Source: Candidatus Woesearchaeota archaeon (GTDB taxonomy: Archaea > Nanobdellota > Nanobdellia > Woesearchaeales > GW2011-AR4). From it: a stretch of DNA of 64,000 bases. The stretch is from NCBI GenBank assembly GCA_016185945.1, contig JACPMR010000010.1:248001-312000 (forward strand), written 5' to 3'. The position numbers and the translations under genes are program-made. Numbering within the stretch: the stretch's first letter is position 1; every line of letters starts with the position of its first letter. Positions 60,045 to 64,000 of this stretch are shown piece by piece. The notes under the pieces were generated by a model, which saw nothing but the letters and a program-made list of their open reading frames with translations, did no database searches and was not told the origin of the DNA.

Positions 60045-60211
60045 AGCGAGCGAGATATGAACGCGAGCTTGCGAGCGTTCTCGCAAGCAACAGCGAGCTC
60101 TCGCATGTCACTGCCCAAAAATCAGTGACATGCGAGGTTCGCCTCGCTCACCATTCGACTGATTTTTGACAAGTAAAGGACATATTTATGTCTAAAAACT
60201 TGTGTCCTTTA
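60045..60211 (+). other. GC-rich hairpin cluster between uppS and the DHH gene
   Basis: Three strong stem-loops: GCTTGCGAG-CGTT-CTCGCAAGC (60067-60088), TCGCATGTCACTG / CAGTGACATGCGA (60101-60113 with 60123-60135, 13 bp), and TAAAGGACA / TGTCCTTTA (60174-60182 with 60203-60211). The first hairpin and its flanks are an inverted relative of the insert in element B4. TATAAATA at 60233-60240 is the promoter of the next gene. Confidence 0.6.
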
Positions 60212-60280
60212 CTAGATTACCAAATAAAAAACTATAAATATTGTTAGGGTTAATTTCAAGCCGCACAAAGAGGGTTTTTG

Positions 60281-61699
60281 ATGGATGCTTACGATAGATT
60301 CAATGAACTAATAGCAAATGCTACTGAAGAATTCAAGAAGATTGATAAGAAAGAGATTATAAGGCTTGTAAGCCATTTGGATGCTGATGGAATAAGCGCA
60401 GCAGCAGTAATGATTAAGCTGCTCAATAATGACAACCGCAAATACTCTGTTTCTATAGTGCAGCAGTTAAGCAGGGCTGTATTGCAGCAACTTGCCTCTG
60501 AACCATATAATTGTTTTATCTTTACAGATATTGGCTCTGGCGTTATTGATGATATTAAAGAGCTTCTTAACGGCAAGAAAGTGTTTGTTCTTGACCATCA
60601 CAGCATAAACAGCAATGATTTTGGCAATATCGTCTTTGTAAATCCTCATCTTTTTGGCATTGACGGCGGCAGGGAAATAAGCGGCGCCGGAGTTGTTTTT
60701 AAGTTTGCTAGCGCTGTTGACAAAAGCGTGGAAGAATTTGCGCATATTGCAGTTATAGGTGCAATAGGTGATTTGCAGGAAAGCAATGGGTTTTTGAGAT
60801 TGAACAATGAAATTTTGAAAATTGCCATTGAAAAAGGCAGGATAAAGGTTATTAAGGGGTTGAGGATTTTTGGAGCGCAAACCAAGCCATTGCATAAAGT
60901 GCTTGAGTACTGCACAGATCCATACATACCAGGTGTTTCCGGCTCTGAGTCCGGAGCAATACAATTTCTTTACCAGATTGGCATAGAGCCGAAAAACGGC
61001 AATGAATGGAAAAAGATAGTTCATCTGGATGAAGAAGAAATCAAAAAACTGGTTACAGGCATAATAATGAAACGACTGAATGAAACAAATCCCGATGATG
61101 TGTTGGGCAATGTGTATATTCTTCCTCATGAGGAAAAGGAAAGTCCTACAAGAGATGCAAAGGAGTTCACAACATTGCTTAATGCTTGCGGAAGATTAGG
61201 AAGAGCGTCTTTTGGAATTGGAGCGTGTCTTGGAGACAAGAAAATAAAGCAGCAAGCCATAAGAAGCCTGAACGACTACAAAAAAGAGATTGTGAATGCG
61301 CTGAACTGGTACAATGAAAACAAGTTCAGCGATGATATCTACTGGGGCAACAGGTTTGTAATTATAAATGCAAGGCAGAATGTCATGTCAACAATGATAG
61401 GCACTTTGGCTTCTATACTTTCAAAGTCTAATTTGATGACGAGCAATATCTTTGTGCTTTCAATGGCGCAGTCAATGGACGGCAATACAAAGATTTCATT
61501 AAGGACAACCAACAACTTGAATGGAATTCTTGACTTGAAAAGCATAATAGAGGAGATTATTTCGGGCATAGGAAATGCAGAAAGCGGAGGGCATCAGAAT
61601 GCAGCAGGCGCTGTTATTCAGACAGATAAAGAAGAGATGTTTATAGAAACAGCAAAAAAAGTTCTTGGGAAGTATGCGATGGAGGAGAAGATTGGGTGA
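60281..61699 (+). CDS. DHH-family nuclease, archaeal RecJ / GINS-associated type
   Basis: 472 aa from ATG 60281. DHH signatures: VSHLDADGISAAAVMIKLL (motif I, Asp ligands), IFTDIGSG (motif II), KVFVLDHHSIN (the DHH itself) and a DHHA1 domain near the end (SGGHQNAAGA-type, here AESGGHQNAAGAV). Archaeal homologues degrade single-stranded DNA and associate with the replicative helicase GINS. A role in DNA repair or Okazaki processing is likely. Confidence 0.88.
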   Translation: MDAYDRFNELIANATEEFKKIDKKEIIRLVSHLDADGISAAAVMIKLLNNDNRKYSVSIVQQLSRAVLQQLASEPYNCFIFTDIGSGVIDDIKELLNGKKVFVLDHHSINSNDFGNIVFVNPHLFGIDGGREISGAGVVFKFASAVDKSVEEFAHIAVIGAIGDLQESNGFLRLNNEILKIAIEKGRIKVIKGLRIFGAQTKPLHKVLEYCTDPYIPGVSGSESGAIQFLYQIGIEPKNGNEWKKIVHLDEEEIKKLVTGIIMKRLNETNPDDVLGNVYILPHEEKESPTRDAKEFTTLLNACGRLGRASFGIGACLGDKKIKQQAIRSLNDYKKEIVNALNWYNENKFSDDIYWGNRFVIINARQNVMSTMIGTLASILSKSNLMTSNIFVLSMAQSMDGNTKISLRTTNNLNGILDLKSIIEEIISGIGNAESGGHQNAAGAVIQTDKEEMFIETAKKVLGKYAMEEKIG

Positions 61700-61748
61700 G
61701 TTTAATAAAGTTAAATATTTATATTTGCTTGAAATTTTTACATAATAT

Positions 61749-61862
61749 ATGACAAAAATAAAGCTTAATGATGCGTATCTACTTAGGTTATTGAGCGAAT
61801 CTTCTTTAAAGAAAATGTGGGACAATATCTATGATAATCAATGGGATGTTTATTTTAAATAG
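61749..61862 (+). CDS. Small antitoxin-like peptide, 37 aa
   Basis: ATG 61749 to TAG 61860-61862. LLSESSLKKMWDNIYDNQWD resembles the C-terminal acidic/aromatic segment (xIWDNxxDxxWD) common in small VapB-like antitoxins. AATATTTATATTTG about 30 nt upstream is a promoter candidate. No toxin follows; the next gene is on the other strand. Could be an orphan or a remnant. Confidence 0.4.
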   Translation: MTKIKLNDAYLLRLLSESSLKKMWDNIYDNQWDVYFK

Positions 61863-61931
61863 ATGATAAGTTACAAAAAATAATGCTTGCTATTGGCAAA
61901 TATCAATTTTTAAGCAATATTAGATAGAATC

Positions 61932-62207
61932 TCACAACACAGTCCTTATTGAATCAATCTTCTCGGCTATTTCCTGCCCTGTTTTGGTCAGGGTAAGAAG
62001 CTTTAGCCTGCCCTGCTTCTCGAAATTAACAAGTCCTGCTTTCTGCATCTCCTGCAAAATCTTCACAACATGAGAATAAGTGCAGTCAACTGTTTTTGCA
62101 ATTGAAGAAGCGTAAATCTCGCTTTTTGCATTCTTCAGCTCAACCAGCATCATGGCTGGCTTTTCTCGAAAAAATACGCTGAATATTTCCTTGTTTTGAT
62201 TCGGCAT
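61932..62207 (-). CDS. Winged-helix transcriptional regulator, 91 aa
   Basis: MarR/ArsR-like winged helix: IYASSIAKTVDCTYSHVVKI followed by LQEMQKAGLVNFEKQGRLKL, then TKTGQEIAEK. Start at ATG 62207, with GGGGG (SD-like) about 6-10 nt upstream. Target not known; nearest upstream genes on the same strand are the 62294 and 62996 surface proteins. Confidence 0.75.
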   Translation of the reverse strand: MPNQNKEIFSVFFREKPAMMLVELKNAKSEIYASSIAKTVDCTYSHVVKILQEMQKAGLVNFEKQGRLKLLTLTKTGQEIAEKIDSIRTVL

Positions 62208-62293
62208 AACTTACCCCCTGACCCAATATATCTTCTTTAGTATATATTTTGCATTAGCTAAGTAGTATTTAAAGGTTTCGAAAAATTAGTTGT

Positions 62294-62857
62294 CTATCTT
62301 TGCAAGCTGTATCTTGAAGCAAGATTAGTGATAGAATCAAGTTGTTTTTGTATTCCTGCTTCGTCTTCATCGCCATAAGAAATTAGTATTTTATCCAAGT
62401 TTTTGATGACGTAATTGTCAAATTCGTTGTTTAATTGTCCGTTTACATAAAACTTGAGCTTTTTATTGTCTTCATTACAATAGTTATTTCCTTCAATCAA
62501 AATGCAATCATTGTTAAAATCAATTGCAAGTGACTTAAGCATATGCCCGACTGTCAAGCCAGCTGCGTGAGTGTGAATCACGTCTCCAATGCCTTCCTCG
62601 AAATGTATAAAGCTGTTTCTAAGCTGGTATTTTTGCTGTGAGAAGTCAATTGCATTGCCGTTAATGTAAACTTTTGCATCTGCATGAAGATGGGCAGAAC
62701 CTAATTGCCCTAAACCTGTCAATAATTGTATTTGATAGTTGTGTTTTTGGGATTGATTTAGGTGGCTAATTAAAGCTCCCTTTGAGATCCATTGCCATAG
62801 AAATAATACAGTTAAGATTAAAATTGCAATGTAGAAAATCAAGTCCTTTTTTGTCAT
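62294..62857 (-). CDS. Single-pass membrane protein with His-rich exterior domain
   Basis: 187 aa. One N-terminal helix (IFYIAILILTVLFLWQWISK), then an exported domain with several His (SAHLHADAKVYINGN and FEEGIGDVIHTHAAGLTVGH), which could bind metal ions, and one Cys pair (DCILIEGNNYC). No catalytic family recognised. Similar His-rich anchored proteins occur in DPANN genomes, but their role is not known to me. Confidence 0.65.
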   Translation of the reverse strand: MTKKDLIFYIAILILTVLFLWQWISKGALISHLNQSQKHNYQIQLLTGLGQLGSAHLHADAKVYINGNAIDFSQQKYQLRNSFIHFEEGIGDVIHTHAAGLTVGHMLKSLAIDFNNDCILIEGNNYCNEDNKKLKFYVNGQLNNEFDNYVIKNLDKILISYGDEDEAGIQKQLDSITNLASRYSLQR

Positions 62858-62995
62858 TTTATTTTAATATTTAATTTTTTTTAAAATGTTTTCTTTTACG
62901 TTCACCTTTAGTTCTTTCCTTTTTTACTGTTTGCCTATCCAATGAGGCAATCTCAATAAAAAATTTTCAACAAAATATTTTTTTCAAACAATAAA

Positions 62996-64000
62996 CTATT
63001 GTTCTTCTGTCTGTTGCGCTTTCACTACCTGATTTGTTGTTAAATCCTTATATGTCCCTACTGCTTCTGCTGTCCTGAATACAAACGAGCCGTCTTTCTC
63101 AACAGAAAAGAACTGCTTAAGCGCCAAACTTGAGGGATAAACGCTTACTTCGTCAGACAATATAACCATAGGAACTTTTGTTACATTGTATTTTGCAATA
63201 AGCTCTTTTCCCTTTGCATCGCTTATGTCATAAGACTCTTCTTTGTCAAGTGTTATGTCAAATCCCTCAGGATTTGTAAGCACTTCCTTGTGCTGGCTTA
63301 CATTATAGCACTCTGCACAACTCCCGTCAGTCAAATAAACAACATTTACAAGCCCTTTTAGCTTGCCTGTTGTCAAGTTAAGGAACGGAGGAAAAACCAA
63401 TCTTGTGACATAAGAGCCATCTGCTTCTTTGCTTCCAACCTGCTGCCATGCCTGCTGGATTAGTTCGTAGAAGCCTGCATCTTGTGATAATATTAATGAA
63501 GGCACAAAATCAATGTTATATTTTTTCGTCAATTCTTTTCCTTCATTGCTGTTGGGTTCTATTGTTTTTTCTTCGTAAATACTAACGCCTGCATTTTTAA
63601 TTTGATTTATCAAAAATGTTAAATCGTTGCATTTATCACATTTTGAATCTTTTAAATGATACAATGTAACCCTTCCCTCTATCTTGCTAGTTGCTGGATT
63701 TGTATAAGGGGGGTTTATTTGTGCAAATAGTAATGCATCTTTATTTTTATCCATGCCTTGTATGCTAACTTTATCTATCTCGCCTTTAATAACCAAGGCA
63801 GGTACTTTTCCAATTTTATACTTGCTGATCAACTCCTTTCCCTCTTTTGAATCAAACTCCAACGTTGTTTGTTTTGTCAAGTCCACATTCACACTTTTCA
63901 GATATTCAATAACTTGTGAAATGTCAAAGCAATCATTGCATTTGGAATTTTTAATTATTGTAAGCTCGATTTTAGCCGGCTTCAGCTTTTCCTTTAAAGC
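62996..64000 (-). CDS. Tandem thioredoxin-like repeat protein, 5' end outside window
   Basis: The frame is open to the window edge, so at least 334 residues are seen and the N-terminus is missing. Three similar units each have a CxxC or CxxxC-like site (KNSKCNDCFDISQVIEYLK, KDSKCDKCNDLTFLINQIK, TDGSCAECYNVSQHKEVLT) followed by GKELIxKYxxxxVPALVI, the cis-Pro region of thioredoxin folds. Probably an exported oxidoreductase or a redox scaffold. The lack of a visible N-terminus leaves the membrane anchor undetermined. Confidence 0.75.
   Translation of the reverse strand, partial: ALKEKLKPAKIELTIIKNSKCNDCFDISQVIEYLKSVNVDLTKQTTLEFDSKEGKELISKYKIGKVPALVIKGEIDKVSIQGMDKNKDALLFAQINPPYTNPATSKIEGRVTLYHLKDSKCDKCNDLTFLINQIKNAGVSIYEEKTIEPNSNEGKELTKKYNIDFVPSLILSQDAGFYELIQQAWQQVGSKEADGSYVTRLVFPPFLNLTTGKLKGLVNVVYLTDGSCAECYNVSQHKEVLTNPEGFDITLDKEESYDISDAKGKELIAKYNVTKVPMVILSDEVSVYPSSLALKQFFSVEKDGSFVFRTAEAVGTYKDLTTNQVVKAQQTEEQ

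Noticed and set aside
60467-61129. A 220-codon open frame on the - strand
   Set aside because: It is the shadow of the DHH nuclease gene.
1-64000. rRNA genes, replication origin, insertion sequences with transposase
   Set aside because: None seen: no rRNA-like conserved blocks, no ORB-like cluster beside a cdc6 gene, and no transposase with an intact DDE or HUH motif.

Overview
The window looks like about 64 kb of an AT-rich archaeal chromosome, most likely from a DPANN lineage such as Woesearchaeota or Pacearchaeota (inferred from gene content; no rRNA is present). Archaeal markers are replication factor C large subunit, RNA polymerase subunit L, archaeal-type GlyRS, a PAC2-family protein, a RecJ/GAN-type DHH nuclease, a METTL5-like methyltransferase, XerA, TTTAWATA promoter boxes about 25-30 nt before many start codons, and bulge-helix-bulge (BHB) introns.

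Layout. 0-5 kb: surface and pilin-like proteins, a cysteine-rich membrane protein and a lytic-transglycosylase-like protein. 5.1-10.3 kb: a three-way-junction RNA candidate, a tRNA-Cys carrying two introns, a possibly imported pair (unknown protein plus class III aminotransferase), then cysS. 10.3-20.6 kb: valS, a rhodanese/metallo-beta-lactamase fusion, rfcL, an NSS transporter, TerC and glyS. 21-30.8 kb: a DUF5343-like gene, two toxin-antitoxin pairs, two class II (B12-dependent) ribonucleotide reductases and cobO. 31-40.4 kb: MFS transporter, methyltransferase, Ogg2 and Nth DNA glycosylases, DUF255 thioredoxin protein, M17 aminopeptidase, thioredoxin reductase, PrxQ and a BtuF-like protein. 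41.2-49.2 kb: a regulator and a tightly overlapping four-gene operon of unrecognised function (STAND-like ATPase, 1002-residue membrane/coiled-coil protein, two large unknown proteins). 49.4-64 kb: PAC2 protein, zincin, DUF192 and Cys-rich lipoproteins, XerA, two coiled-coil winged-helix regulators, METTL5-like, rpoL, uppS, DHH nuclease and a multi-thioredoxin protein.

Two things stand out. First, both genes for cysteine decoding are interrupted. tRNA-Cys(GCA) needs removal of a 24-nt and a 41-nt intron. The cysS frame is broken by a 28-nt palindromic insert that lies in a BHB-like fold and whose exact removal restores the CGPTVYD motif. Second, long gaps between + strand transcription units repeatedly hold 130-210-bp structured elements. 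They form two related families (A: three copies plus a divergent relative; B: four copies; plus one head-to-head composite). They start with a CCCA/TGGG-type hairpin, most end in ATTGAA(A), carry hairpin expansions, and show compensatory base changes. I do not recognise them as any known class.

The B12 theme (two NrdJ, CobO, BtuF-like) suggests cobalamin salvage for deoxynucleotide synthesis. A pair of 16-bp NrdR-box-like sites 32 bp apart lies near the predicted start of nrdJ transcription. Everything here is read by eye from one sequence; homology searches and structure or covariation programs were not run.
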